This document shows positions 1 through 7,281 of a DNA stretch of 64,000 bases, in pieces (the stretch's first letter is position 1; each line of letters opens with the position of its first letter). The translations under genes were made by a program, and so were the position numbers. Source of the DNA: Janthinobacterium sp. CG3 (lineage in GTDB: Bacteria > Pseudomonadota > Gammaproteobacteria > Burkholderiales > Burkholderiaceae_D); contig NZ_KB467824.1 of assembly GCF_000344615.1 (NCBI RefSeq), positions 3,605,513 through 3,669,512 of the forward strand. Reading direction: 5' to 3'. The notes beneath the pieces are model-generated. The model saw only the letters and a program-made list of their open reading frames with translations, ran no database searches and was not told the DNA's origin.

Positions 1-1
1 G

Positions 2-319
2 GTGGACGCGCTGACGACGCTGCTGGCCGGCTGCGCCAACGCCCGCGCCGCCTACCTGTCGCTGATGCTGGCGCCCTCGCTCGACAGCCAGCCGCACCTG
101 CTGGTGGGCCTGGACGCCGACGGCGACACCGAACAACTGCTGCGCCGGGCCGGCGCCGTCGCCGCCGCCGCCGCGCCGCCCGGCGAGCCGGTCGACCTGA
201 CGCTGGTGGTGGCCGGCGAGGACAAGCTGAGCGACTATTTCCTCAACAGCGTGGCGCCGTTCTACGAGCGCAGCTGGGGCGCCCGCCTGCACCACGGGCC
301 CGGCGCCGGCCACGCGTAG
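2..319 (+). CDS. SseB-family protein, C-terminal part (truncated by window edge)
   Basis: The 105 visible residues resemble the C-terminal domain of SseB (enhanced serine sensitivity protein). The features are a hydrophobic LLVGLDADGD strand, a PVDLTLVV strand and the closing DYFLNSVAPFYER stretch typical of the SseB C-terminal domain. SseB proteins are usually about 250 residues, so most of the protein lies left of the window, and the GTG at base 2 is probably an internal codon. The molecular function of SseB is not well defined; the name comes from a serine-sensitivity phenotype. It ends 33 bp before the convergent holin-like gene. Confidence 0.6.
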   Translation: MDALTTLLAGCANARAAYLSLMLAPSLDSQPHLLVGLDADGDTEQLLRRAGAVAAAAAPPGEPVDLTLVVAGEDKLSDYFLNSVAPFYERSWGARLHHGPGAGHA

Positions 320-352
320 CGGCGCGGGCGGCGGCGGCGGCGGCCTGCGGCG

Positions 353-700
353 TCATTTGCGGTCGCCGAAGTAGCGCCGTTTCAGCGCGCCGATGAGGTC
401 GGCCGAGTTAATCTCGATAAACAACTGACGGCCGATCGCCAGCGCGAACAGGCCGACCAGGAACTCGACGCCGGCCTGCACCTGCGCGCCGCCAATGCTG
501 AAAAACTCGATCAACGCCGGCGCGACGTAGACCGCGCAGGCGACACCGGCGGCGAACGAGATCAGCTTTTGTGAACGGCTCGGACCGTCGCCGAGGAACT
601 TCAGCGAAACGGCCGCGCCGACCGCGCCCGGCAGGTACGCCAGCGCCGGCGCGATGAGCGCGGCGCCGAGCGCGGCGATGGTGGATACGGGTTCTGCCAT
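353..700 (-). CDS. small holin-like membrane protein
   Basis: A 115-residue protein with about three hydrophobic segments (roughly residues 5-25, 48-62 and 75-95), short loops and a basic C-terminus (LKRRYFGDRK). Size and topology fit phage holins or holin-like proteins; no enzymatic motif is visible. The start at 700 is chosen because a GGAGGT Shine-Dalgarno lies 5 bases upstream on the minus strand; longer in-frame starts would run through two terminators. It follows the zinc-ribbon Q-like gene (951-1493) on the same strand, separated by those terminators. The position matches the lysis gene downstream of Q in lambdoid phages, but no endolysin is present. Function is inferred from size, topology and context only. 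Confidence 0.6.
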   Translation of the reverse strand: MAEPVSTIAALGAALIAPALAYLPGAVGAAVSLKFLGDGPSRSQKLISFAAGVACAVYVAPALIEFFSIGGAQVQAGVEFLVGLFALAIGRQLFIEINSADLIGALKRRYFGDRK

Positions 701-712
701 GTCTACCTCCAT

Positions 713-736
713 AAAAAAAACCCGCCGGGGCGGGTT
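713..736 (-). terminator. intrinsic terminator just upstream of the holin-like gene
   Basis: On the minus strand an 8-bp perfect stem (AACCCGCC 719-726 with GGCGGGTT 729-736) is followed by eight T residues (713-720 read in reverse). It sits only a few bases before the GGAGGT ribosome site of the 353-700 gene. It would stop minus-strand transcripts coming from the Q-like gene before they reach the holin-like gene. Confidence 0.85.
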
Positions 737-770
737 GGGTTGAGCGTGCGTGTGAATTAGCTTGAAGATA

Positions 771-797
771 AAAAAAGACCGCGCGGCGATCCGCGCG
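771..797 (-). terminator. second, tandem intrinsic terminator
   Basis: The minus strand has a 7-bp perfect stem (CGCGCGG 780-786 paired with CCGCGCG 791-797, 4-nt loop) followed by a T-rich tract (complement of 770-777). It lies about 40 bp before the terminator at 713-736, so the leader of the holin-like gene carries two intrinsic terminators in series. This arrangement resembles the tR' region on which phage Q antiterminators act. Confidence 0.75.
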
Positions 798-950
798 ACC
801 GGCGTTGTTGTGCGCACGTGGTGGCGCCGGTGGCGGCCTCAATCTGCGCTAATTTCCCCTATCGGTGCCGCGCCGGCTGACGCGACTATTACGAGTGAGG
901 AAAGTGTGTATCGGGTGGTTTCATTCAAATCTCTGTCTCCCCAGCATTTT

Positions 951-1493
951 TTAGCGCCGGCGCCGCCCCAGCAGCCGCGCCGCGCGCGCGCCGTGCGTCT
1001 GCAGCAGGCCCTCCAGTTCGCCGACCATCTCCTTGATTTTTTCCCGCTCAAAACTGCCCGGGCAGCTGACCGGCGCGTCGCCGCTGCCCTGGCACGCGGC
1101 ACAGGCGACACGGCGTGACGGCGGCGCGATGCCGGTGCCGCCGCAGCGCTTGCATTTGCCGTCGAGCCAGTGCGCCAGCGAGGCCTCGGCGACCCGGCGG
1201 TACAGCGTGTTGGCGGCCTGTATGTCCCAGGCGGTGTTGGCCTTGGCCCAGCGCCGCGTCCGCCCCGTCTCGCCAACCTTGGCGGTCCATACGCGCAACA
1301 GTTGCGCCAGATTGCCCGAGTTGCCCTCGGACAGGCGGTTGACGCTGCCGTCGGCGTATTTCACGCGGCACAGCAACGCGCCGAGGTCGCCGGCCCGTGC
1401 GGCCGCGCCGATAGCGTCCAGATCGTGGTGGAACTCGTCGTCACGCAGATCCCGCGAGCTTAGCGATGCGATGAATTGTTCGGAAAATCCCAT
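951..1493 (-). CDS. zinc-ribbon protein resembling phage antiterminator Q
   Basis: A 180-residue protein. The N-terminal two thirds is helical and polar; then comes a zinc-ribbon with Cys114, Cys117, Cys131 and Cys134 in CKRCGGTG and CAACQGSG, and a basic C-terminus ending in LLGRRRR. Paired CxxCxGxG motifs late in a protein of about 180-230 residues are seen in phage Q-type antiterminators, and also in DnaJ zinc fingers. The start at 1493 is supported by a GGGAGAA ribosome site. It is divergent from the S24 repressor at 1714, and its promoter overlaps that repressor's likely operator. Downstream lie two terminators and a holin-like gene, which is where a Q protein would act. The Q assignment rests on motif plus context and is not certain. 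Confidence 0.55.
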   Translation of the reverse strand: MGFSEQFIASLSSRDLRDDEFHHDLDAIGAAARAGDLGALLCRVKYADGSVNRLSEGNSGNLAQLLRVWTAKVGETGRTRRWAKANTAWDIQAANTLYRRVAEASLAHWLDGKCKRCGGTGIAPPSRRVACAACQGSGDAPVSCPGSFEREKIKEMVGELEGLLQTHGARAARLLGRRRR

Positions 1494-1637
1494 GATGTTT
1501 CTCCCTGTAAGGCACGCCGCCCGGCGCGCAGAATAATGCCTGTGTGCTTGCGCGGACCGCCCCTCGGCCGCGTCGCTGGGGCGGTGATGGCTCTTGCATC
1601 GCACATCCCTTGCTCCGGTGTATTCACATCAGGACTC

Positions 1638-1667
1638 GACTTTAGCGATTGATAATGCTAAAGTCAA
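1638..1667 (-). promoter_or_regulatory. operator overlapping the promoter of the Q-like gene
   Basis: A perfect 9-bp inverted repeat, GACTTTAGC (1638-1646) and GCTAAAGTC (1657-1665), is separated by 10 AT-rich bases. On the minus strand the same bases contain TTGACT (1662-1667), 17 bp, then TAAAGT (1639-1644), a good sigma70 promoter reading toward the Q-like gene. A dimer bound to the repeat would cover both hexamers. A second AT-rich area with repeated GGTAAWTTA follows at 1674-1697 near the repressor start. Confidence 0.7.
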
Positions 1668-1713
1668 GCATTTGGTAATTTATCAAACGGTAAATTTAAG
1701 GTGTAATGTCGAT

Positions 1714-2421
1714 ATGGATATGTATCAATACAGACGCGACCGCCTGCTGGCCCTGCTACGCGACCAGTACGGCAACATGCGCAAGAATATTGCCGACGCG
1801 AGCGGCTGGAGCGAGGCGCGCATGTCGCAAATTTTGTCGCCGACCTACCGCGACGGCCGCGCCTTCAGCGAAAAAATCGCGCGCAAGCTGGAGGCCGACC
1901 TAGCGATTGAAACGATGTACTTCGACCAGGGCGCCGCGCCGGCCGAGGCCGCCCCGTTGCCCGGCCTGCGCCCGGTCGTGGTGGCGGAAATTGACGACGA
2001 GCGCTTTTGCGCGATCCGCAAGGTCAGGCTGTGCCTGTCGGCCGGCATCACCGGCTTCAGCATCGAGCCGGAGAGCTACGACGGCAGCATGATCAGCGTG
2101 CCGCGCACCTGGGTCGAACGCAACGGCTTCCAGCCGGAGCGCCTGGTGGCGATCAAGGTCAAGGGCGAAAGCATGGAACCGGCCCTGTTCCAGGACGACG
2201 TGGTGATCATCAACACCGCCGATACCCAGCCGGCCGACGGCGTCGTGTTCGCCGTCAACTACGAGGGCGAGGCGGTGGTCAAGCGGCTGGCGCGCGACAT
2301 CGGCCAGTGGTGGTTGACATCGGACAATCCGGACCAGCGCAAGTACCACCGCAAGATGTGCCGCGGCAACGAGTGCCTGATCGTCGGCCGCGTGGTGCGC
2401 AAGGAAAGCGACCGTATTTGA
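1714..2421 (+). CDS. CI/LexA-like S24 repressor with N-terminal HTH
   Basis: A 235-residue transcriptional repressor. Residues about 1-65 form an XRE/CI-type helix-turn-helix; residues about 145-230 form an S24 peptidase fold with the nucleophile Ser153 in KGESMEP and the general base Lys190 in AVVKRL. The Ser-Lys spacing of 37 equals that of LexA. An Ala110-Gly111 pair is a candidate self-cleavage site. Such proteins repress lytic promoters and are inactivated by RecA-stimulated autoproteolysis after DNA damage. The start is set at the ATG at 1714, with AAGGTG about 10 bp upstream; a second ATG two codons later is possible. It is divergent from the Q-like gene, with the operator between them. 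Confidence 0.85.
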   Translation: MDMYQYRRDRLLALLRDQYGNMRKNIADASGWSEARMSQILSPTYRDGRAFSEKIARKLEADLAIETMYFDQGAAPAEAAPLPGLRPVVVAEIDDERFCAIRKVRLCLSAGITGFSIEPESYDGSMISVPRTWVERNGFQPERLVAIKVKGESMEPALFQDDVVIINTADTQPADGVVFAVNYEGEAVVKRLARDIGQWWLTSDNPDQRKYHRKMCRGNECLIVGRVVRKESDRI

Positions 2422-2589
2422 GCCCCGCGAGAATTCTTCAATGAATTTATCAATTATCACGTCGACTTTGCCGTGCGCTGCAAGCCGCTCGCTTGACGCG
2501 CAGGCGCGGCAGCCGGGGCAAATCGTCGGCGCCGGAAAAACCCCCGTATAATATGTTGCTTCATTCACCACGTCGTTGCGGGATCGCCA

Positions 2590-3534
2590 ATGTTAAGCCG
2601 CCTTCGCGAAGAGCTCGCCAAGACCAAACTGTTTGCCGACGTCCGCTTCGACGCGATTGCGCACCTGCTCGACAGCTGCGGCGTGATCGAGGTCGCGGCC
2701 GGCGCCGTCCTGCTGGAGGCGGGGATGCCCAACGACCAGCTTTACGTGCTGTTGGAGGGGCAGCTGGCTATCCACCTCACCACATCGGCTCAACCGTCGT
2801 ATGTGCGGCTGGGCGCCGGCGAATGCGTCGGCGAGATGTCTATGATCGAAGGCAGGGAGACCTCGGCGCAGGTGCTCGCCAGCGCCGCCAGCCGCCTGCT
2901 GGTGATTCCGCGCGACACGATGTGGTCGCTGATCCACGCATCCCACGCGATCTCGCGCAATATGCTGGTCATGCTGTCCAGCCGCGTGCGCCAGGGCAAC
3001 GAAGCCGTCAGGGACGGCATGCACCGCCAAAACGAGTTCGAAAGCATGGCGCTCGTCGACGGCCTGACCGGCCTGCACAACAGGCGCTGGCTGGAGCAAG
3101 CGTTCCGGCGCAAAGTCGAGTCCAGCCTGCAAGAGGGCAAACCCTTGTCGGTGTTGATGATCGACATCGACCACTTCAAACGCGTCAACGACACCTACGG
3201 CCACCTGTCGGGCGACCGCTCCTTGCGCGCGGTGGCGCTGGCGCTGAACGACAACCTGCGCCCGGGCGACCTGTTGGCGCGCTACGGCGGCGAGGAATTT
3301 GCCGTGCTGCTGCCGGACACGGCCGGTCCGCAAACGGCGCTCGTCGCCGAGCGCCTGCGCCTGGCGGTGGCCGAACCGGCGGCGGCGCCCGGCGCGCTGC
3401 CGCACCGGCTGTCGATCTCGCTGGGCGACACGCAATTGCGCGCCGGCGACACGCTCGAAAGCCTGCTCGAACGCGCCGACTGCGCCCTCTATATGGCCAA
3501 GACCGCTGGCCGCAACTGCGCGCGTTCGGCCTAG
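2590..3534 (+). CDS. cyclic-nucleotide-binding-domain diguanylate cyclase (GGDEF)
   Basis: A 314-residue soluble signalling protein. Residues about 15-130 form a CRP/FNR-type cyclic nucleotide-binding beta-barrel (LEAGMPNDQLYVLLEGQL, then GECVGEMSMIEG). Residues about 155-310 form a GGDEF domain with DGLTGLHNRRW, DIDHFKRVND and an intact catalytic GGEEF near residues 232-236, so it should make c-di-GMP from GTP. No RxxD inhibitory site is obvious upstream of GGEEF. There are no membrane segments. The N-terminal domain lacks a HTH, so it probably senses a nucleotide or another ligand and controls cyclase output. It stands alone as a transcription unit. Confidence 0.9.
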   Translation: MLSRLREELAKTKLFADVRFDAIAHLLDSCGVIEVAAGAVLLEAGMPNDQLYVLLEGQLAIHLTTSAQPSYVRLGAGECVGEMSMIEGRETSAQVLASAASRLLVIPRDTMWSLIHASHAISRNMLVMLSSRVRQGNEAVRDGMHRQNEFESMALVDGLTGLHNRRWLEQAFRRKVESSLQEGKPLSVLMIDIDHFKRVNDTYGHLSGDRSLRAVALALNDNLRPGDLLARYGGEEFAVLLPDTAGPQTALVAERLRLAVAEPAAAPGALPHRLSISLGDTQLRAGDTLESLLERADCALYMAKTAGRNCARSA

Positions 3535-3556
3535 CGGACTCGGACCAGGCCTAGGA

Positions 3557-3751
3557 CTAGTTTGCGGCCGGATTCAATTGCAGCCTGAGTAGGACTTCCT
3601 GGCCGCCCTTGACGACGGCCGTCGCCGACGCCGGCGCGCAGCCATCCACGGCCACGCCGATCTGGTACACCCCCTCCGCCGGCGCCGCCAGGCGGAACGT
3701 GCCGTCGGCGCTGTCTAGGCGCGGGGTATGCCAATGTGCGGGATCAGGCAT
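3557..3751 (-). CDS. short hypothetical protein with a beta-sandwich-like segment
   Basis: A 64-residue reading frame whose protein (GTFRLAAPAEGVYQIGVAVDGCAPA followed by a KGGQEVLLRLQL strand, split here for length) resembles one edge of a carboxypeptidase-regulatory or Ig-like sandwich. There is no convincing ribosome site, and the frame overlaps the upstream region of the divergent DUF1801 gene. It may be a remnant of a larger gene or a small secreted-domain protein. I do not recognise a family. Confidence 0.3.
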   Translation of the reverse strand: MPDPAHWHTPRLDSADGTFRLAAPAEGVYQIGVAVDGCAPASATAVVKGGQEVLLRLQLNPAAN

Positions 3752-3820
3752 ACAATGGGTGGGCGTAACCGGGGAGTGCGGCGAGGCGCGACAACAAGCA
3801 CGAAGAAAGCGACGACAACC

Positions 3821-4252
3821 ATGACGAAAACCAAGGGCGAAGGGGAGCAAGAAATAGCAGGAGACTCCGCCTCCCAGCTGATAGACGCGAAAATCAAGGA
3901 GTTGGGTGATTGGCGCGGCGAAACGCTAGCCCGGCTGCGCGCCCTCGTCAGGCAGGCCGACCCCGAAGTGGTCGAGGAGTTGAAGTGGCGGGGGGTGCCC
4001 GTGTGGTCGCACGCGGGAATTATCTGCACCGGCGAGACGTACAAGCATGCCGTGAAGATGACCTTCGCCAAGGGCGCCGCGTTGGACGACCCGTCGGGTC
4101 TGTTCAACGCCAGCCTCGACGGCAACACCAGGCGCGCCATCGATTTCCATCAGGACGACGCGATTGATGAAAAGGCGTTGCAGGCGCTCATCCGCGCCGC
4201 CGTGGCCTTGAACACCGCCTCGGCCGCCCAGCGGCGCCGGCCACCAGCGTAG
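3821..4252 (+). CDS. DUF1801 family protein
   Basis: A 143-residue protein of the DUF1801 (YdhG-like) fold. Diagnostic features are LRALVRQADPEVVEELKW early on, the WSHAGIICTG strand-turn and the KMTFAKGAALDDP segment. Members are small soluble alpha/beta proteins related to the frataxin-like YdhG fold; their activity is unknown. The ATG at 3821 is preferred because residues before it are low-complexity Thr/Lys/Arg, although an upstream ATG at 3755 is in frame. The C-terminus is a short basic tail. It is convergent with the hydrolase at 4267. Confidence 0.75.
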   Translation: MTKTKGEGEQEIAGDSASQLIDAKIKELGDWRGETLARLRALVRQADPEVVEELKWRGVPVWSHAGIICTGETYKHAVKMTFAKGAALDDPSGLFNASLDGNTRRAIDFHQDDAIDEKALQALIRAAVALNTASAAQRRRPPA

Positions 4253-4266
4253 ACGGCCGAAGAGCG

Positions 4267-5190
4267 CTATCGCTGCGTCGATGCTTCCACTTGGCCGCCT
4301 CCGCTGACGTGCTTGAGCATGTGTTCATTCAAGAATTTCGCATACCGTTCCGGTTGTTCCAGGTCTGGAAAGTGTCCGCAATCCTCGAAATGAATAATCT
4401 CCGCATGCGGCACGCAATCGAGCAGTGACTGCGCGTTGGTGGCGCGATGGGAGCGATCCGAGCCGCCCCACACCATGGTGCAAGGCGTGCGCGCCACCTT
4501 GACGGCCGAGATCGCCTCACGAAGCAGACCCTGCACCACGCCGGCAAGGCAGAAACAGGCGCCTCGGGCAAGCGCGTGGTGGGCGTGGCGGCGATAAAAA
4601 GTCCGGTCGGTGCCGCGGGGCAATGCCATTGCATACCACGCATTCGTGGTCTTCAGACGAAAGGCCCATGCGGCCAGTTGGCCCAACACGGGTATCCTCA
4701 ACGGCCACGGCACCGTGCGCATGGTCCAGGCGTGCATCGCGGACAAGGACGGGGTCTGCGCAAGGAACAGGCTAGCGATACGCCGCGGCGCGATTTGCGC
4801 CGCGCGCAAGGCGTAGAAACCGTTGGCGCAGCTAAACGCCAGGGTCGCCTGGCGGATGCCGAGCGCATCGAGGACATCCAGCACCGCCCTCGCCCCCTGA
4901 TCCAAAGAATGGCGATAGGATGAGGATGGCAGCGACAACCCGAAACCGGGCATGTCGAAGCACACCAGCCGATAGTCCCGAACCAGCAACGCTGACAAGT
5001 GTTCATAGTGTTCAACCACGTTCGGGCCGTCTGGCACGACCACCACGCATGGCTTGCCTGAACCCGTGTCCAATACCCGAATCGATCCGCTCGGGCTGTC
5101 GATGATCCTCTTCGCCGGCGAAGCAGCGATGGCAGCCATCCGGCCCGACGCGGACCAGCGCGTCAACAAACTATCAAGTAAAGCAATCAT
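4267..5190 (-). CDS. alpha/beta hydrolase with unusual nucleophile elbow
   Basis: A 307-residue alpha/beta hydrolase fold protein. It has VVVVPDGP (oxyanion strand), DMPGFGLSLP and a cap region rich in Trp and aromatic residues (about 150-215). The acid is likely in VWGGSDRSH and the histidine in DCGHFPDLEQPERY. The nucleophile elbow reads AFSCA around Ser120, so both glycines of the usual GxSxG are alanine. It probably cleaves an ester or related bond; the substrate cannot be predicted. The first 25 residues are weakly conserved and the start could also be Met18. GC is slightly lower than in neighbouring genes. It is convergent with the DUF1801 gene. Confidence 0.8.
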   Translation of the reverse strand: MIALLDSLLTRWSASGRMAAIAASPAKRIIDSPSGSIRVLDTGSGKPCVVVVPDGPNVVEHYEHLSALLVRDYRLVCFDMPGFGLSLPSSSYRHSLDQGARAVLDVLDALGIRQATLAFSCANGFYALRAAQIAPRRIASLFLAQTPSLSAMHAWTMRTVPWPLRIPVLGQLAAWAFRLKTTNAWYAMALPRGTDRTFYRRHAHHALARGACFCLAGVVQGLLREAISAVKVARTPCTMVWGGSDRSHRATNAQSLLDCVPHAEIIHFEDCGHFPDLEQPERYAKFLNEHMLKHVSGGGQVEASTQR

Positions 5191-5246
5191 ATGAGCGGGC
5201 CAAGAATCGCAGACCCGCTACCTTACAGCAGAAACGCGAACAGCCG

Positions 5247-5762
5247 TCAAAGCGATGGCTGATTAACCAGCTGCCGCCATGCCTGCAATTTTTGCTCGAA
5301 GCTAACACTGGCATGTGCTGGCGAGGAAGAGGGCAGAATGACTGTTCGATAGCCCGCCGCGGCGAATTGCGGGGCGAACTTGCCCGAGGTTTGGCCATTG
5401 AAGCCCACCGTTTCCAGCCGCGGGCACAGCTCGCGCAGGCGGGCGAAGTCGTTGGCGGCGGGCTTGCGGATGGCGGAGTCGAGGCTGCCCGCGCGCTCGC
5501 AGGCGCCCAGTACGTCCCACAGGCCGAAGCCGTGCGCCAGCAGGCGCGGCAGGCGCTCGGCGTAGGGCAAGCCGGCCAGGTCCTCGCCGGTCAGCGCCGA
5601 CAAAATCGGCCACAACTGGTTGCGCGGATGGGCGTAATACTGCTGCGCGGCGAGCGAGGCCGCGCCGGGGAAACTGCCCAATATCAGGATACGGGTGGCG
5701 GGCGCGAGCACCGGCGCCAGGCCGGTGAGGGAAGGAGCGGATGGGGTCGGCATGGCCGTCAT
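5247..5762 (-). CDS. DNA-deoxyinosine glycosylase (uracil-DNA glycosylase family 6)
   Basis: A 171-residue base-excision-repair glycosylase of the UDG superfamily, matching the hypoxanthine-DNA glycosylase group. Motif 1 is ILGSFPGAASLAAQQYYAHP followed by RNQLWPIL. A central FGLWDVLGACERAGSLDS block and a motif near LPSSSPAHAS close the active site. The enzyme removes deamination products, chiefly hypoxanthine, leaving an abasic site. Upstream in-frame codons are low quality and lack a ribosome site, so the ATG at 5762 (or 5753) is preferred. It is transcribed away from the Mpo1-like gene at 5853, with a gap of about 90 bp holding the divergent promoters. Confidence 0.85.
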   Translation of the reverse strand: MTAMPTPSAPSLTGLAPVLAPATRILILGSFPGAASLAAQQYYAHPRNQLWPILSALTGEDLAGLPYAERLPRLLAHGFGLWDVLGACERAGSLDSAIRKPAANDFARLRELCPRLETVGFNGQTSGKFAPQFAAAGYRTVILPSSSPAHASVSFEQKLQAWRQLVNQPSL

Positions 5763-5852
5763 TTTAACGGATGGCGCGCGCCGGCGAGGGCCGCGATGTT
5801 CCGGTGTAGAATTTGCCGGCACGGCCCAAACCAACAATAACGGAGACTATCC

Positions 5853-6290
5853 ATGCCAGAGCCAAGAACCATCGACACCCTGCTTGCCCGCTACAGCGAA
5901 AGCCACTTGAACCCCGCCAACGAAGTGATCCATTTCGTCTGCGTGCCGGTGATCGTGTTCACCCTGCTCGGCCTGCTGTGGGCGGTCCATCCGCTGGCGG
6001 CGGTGGCGGCCAGCGCGGCCGCGCTGCTGTACTACTTCACACTGTCGAAACCGTTTGCGGCGGGCATGCTGCTGATGGCGGCGGCCATGCTCGGCCTGCT
6101 CATGGCGATGCCGCCCGCCGCCGTGCTGCCGCTGTCGCTGGCGATTTTCGTGCTGGCGTGGATCGGCCAGTTCATCGGCCACCAGATCGAGGGCAAGAAG
6201 CCGTCCTTCCTCGACGACCTGCGCTTTTTGCTGATCGGCCCGCTGTTCGTGCTGGGCTTCCTTTACCGCCGCCTCAGGCTGGCCTATTGA
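5853..6290 (+). CDS. Mpo1-like (DUF962) membrane protein
   Basis: A 145-residue protein with four hydrophobic segments. It matches the DUF962/Mpo1 family by YSESHLNPANEVIHFVCVP at the N-terminus and WIGQFIGHQIEGKKPSFLDD near the C-terminus. The conserved histidines (His18, His27 and GHxIEG) are those that coordinate iron in yeast Mpo1, which alpha-oxidises 2-hydroxy fatty acids. The bacterial members are uncharacterised but the metal ligands are intact, so a lipid dioxygenase role is possible. A CGGAG ribosome site lies about 8 bp upstream. Monocistronic. Confidence 0.85.
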   Translation: MPEPRTIDTLLARYSESHLNPANEVIHFVCVPVIVFTLLGLLWAVHPLAAVAASAAALLYYFTLSKPFAAGMLLMAAAMLGLLMAMPPAAVLPLSLAIFVLAWIGQFIGHQIEGKKPSFLDDLRFLLIGPLFVLGFLYRRLRLAY

Positions 6291-6453
6291 AGATCCGCGC
6301 ATGCCGCCGCGGCCGCATGCGCCGGCAAGCTGAGCGGTAACAGATTCTTACTTCTTCACACTAGTTGCCCAAACAAATTATCGATATGCTAAGCATGCTG
6401 GCTCGACGCGCGCGCCGGCCCCATCCAACCAATTTCGTCCTATGGAGTTACGC

Positions 6454-6912
6454 ATGAAAGCACTGATGACGGCCGCCCTCGCCGCAACCCTGGTCGTGGG
6501 CCTGAGCGCCTGCGTGGTCGCGCCCAATTCCGGCAGCGTCTACAACGCCCGGCAGGCGCAAAACGAGCAGTCGGTGCGCATTGGCAGCGTCGAATCCATA
6601 CGCGAAGTGATGATCGACAAGGGCAACAGCGGCACCGGCACGCTGGCCGGCGCGGCCCTGGGCGGCTTGGCCGGCTCGGCCATCGGCGGCGGCAACGGCG
6701 CGGTGGCGGTCGGCATTCTGGGCGCGGTCGCCGGCGGCCTGGCGGGCCAGAACGTGGAAGCGAACATGATGAAACGCAAGGGTTTTGAAATCACGGTGCG
6801 GCTGGACAATGGCGAACTGCGCGCAATCACCCAGGACGCCGACGAAATGTTCCGCGCGGGGGAGCGGGTGCGCCTGCTGTCGAACGGCCGCACCACCCGC
6901 GTCACGCACTGA
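6454..6912 (+). CDS. slyB: SlyB/Pcp-like outer-membrane lipoprotein
   Basis: A 152-residue lipoprotein: signal peptide, then lipobox LSAC (acylated Cys at about residue 20). A glycine-zipper 2TM segment (GTLAGAALGGLAGSAIGG and ILGAVAGGLAGQ) spans residues about 65-105, followed by a small beta C-terminal domain (FEITVRLDNGELRAI). This is the SlyB / 17-kDa surface-antigen architecture and usual length. In enterobacteria SlyB belongs to the PhoPQ regulon and stabilises the outer membrane. The start at 6454 follows a GGAG 8 bp upstream that sits inside an alternative in-frame ATG at 6442. The exact orthology to slyB is inferred. Confidence 0.8.
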   Translation: MKALMTAALAATLVVGLSACVVAPNSGSVYNARQAQNEQSVRIGSVESIREVMIDKGNSGTGTLAGAALGGLAGSAIGGGNGAVAVGILGAVAGGLAGQNVEANMMKRKGFEITVRLDNGELRAITQDADEMFRAGERVRLLSNGRTTRVTH

Positions 6913-6932
6913 CGCCGCCGGCCCGGCGGCGC

Positions 6933-7058
6933 CTAGGCGAACGGTCCGGCCGCGATCAGCGCGTGGCCGTGGCCGTCGGCCAGCGCCACCACCAGCGCGG
7001 CCGCCGCGACGATGTAAGCGAACAGGCTGGCCACTTTGAGTTGCAGCGGGAATTTCAT
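6933..7058 (-). CDS. 41-residue single-pass membrane peptide
   Basis: A very short gene encoding MKFPLQLKVASLFAYIVAAA followed by LVVALADGHGHALIAAGPFA. It has a short basic N-terminus and one transmembrane helix over residues about 10-28. AAAGG lies 8 bases before the ATG at 7058. Codon usage matches that of the neighbours. No family recognised. It is convergent with the SlyB-like gene, and the two stop codons are 20 bp apart. Confidence 0.5.
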   Translation of the reverse strand: MKFPLQLKVASLFAYIVAAAALVVALADGHGHALIAAGPFA

Positions 7059-7281
7059 GGAATGACCTTTCATGGAATTGCGCCGGGGCGCGTGCGGGGC
7101 GGATTGCAGCGCGGATTTACTTGCAATTCCCATAATAATTCAGGCATTGCTATAAAAGTAAGCAAGCCGCCCGCCCCTGCGCTGGCTCAACCGCCTAGGA
7201 CCAAATGCGCCACAAGCGGCCGCCATCGTGGTAAAACATAGACACCGGGCAAGATGTTGTAAAAAACCATATACTGCCCGG

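Noticed and set aside
353..817. Longer start (817) for the holin-like gene
   Set aside because: The extension would translate through two intrinsic terminators; a strong ribosome site supports the start at 700.
1115..1536. Plus-strand frames opposite the Q-like gene
   Set aside because: No ribosome site or coherent protein; antisense shadows.
353..2421. Calling this region a complete prophage
   Set aside because: No integrase, structural, replication or lysis enzyme genes and no attachment repeats are visible.
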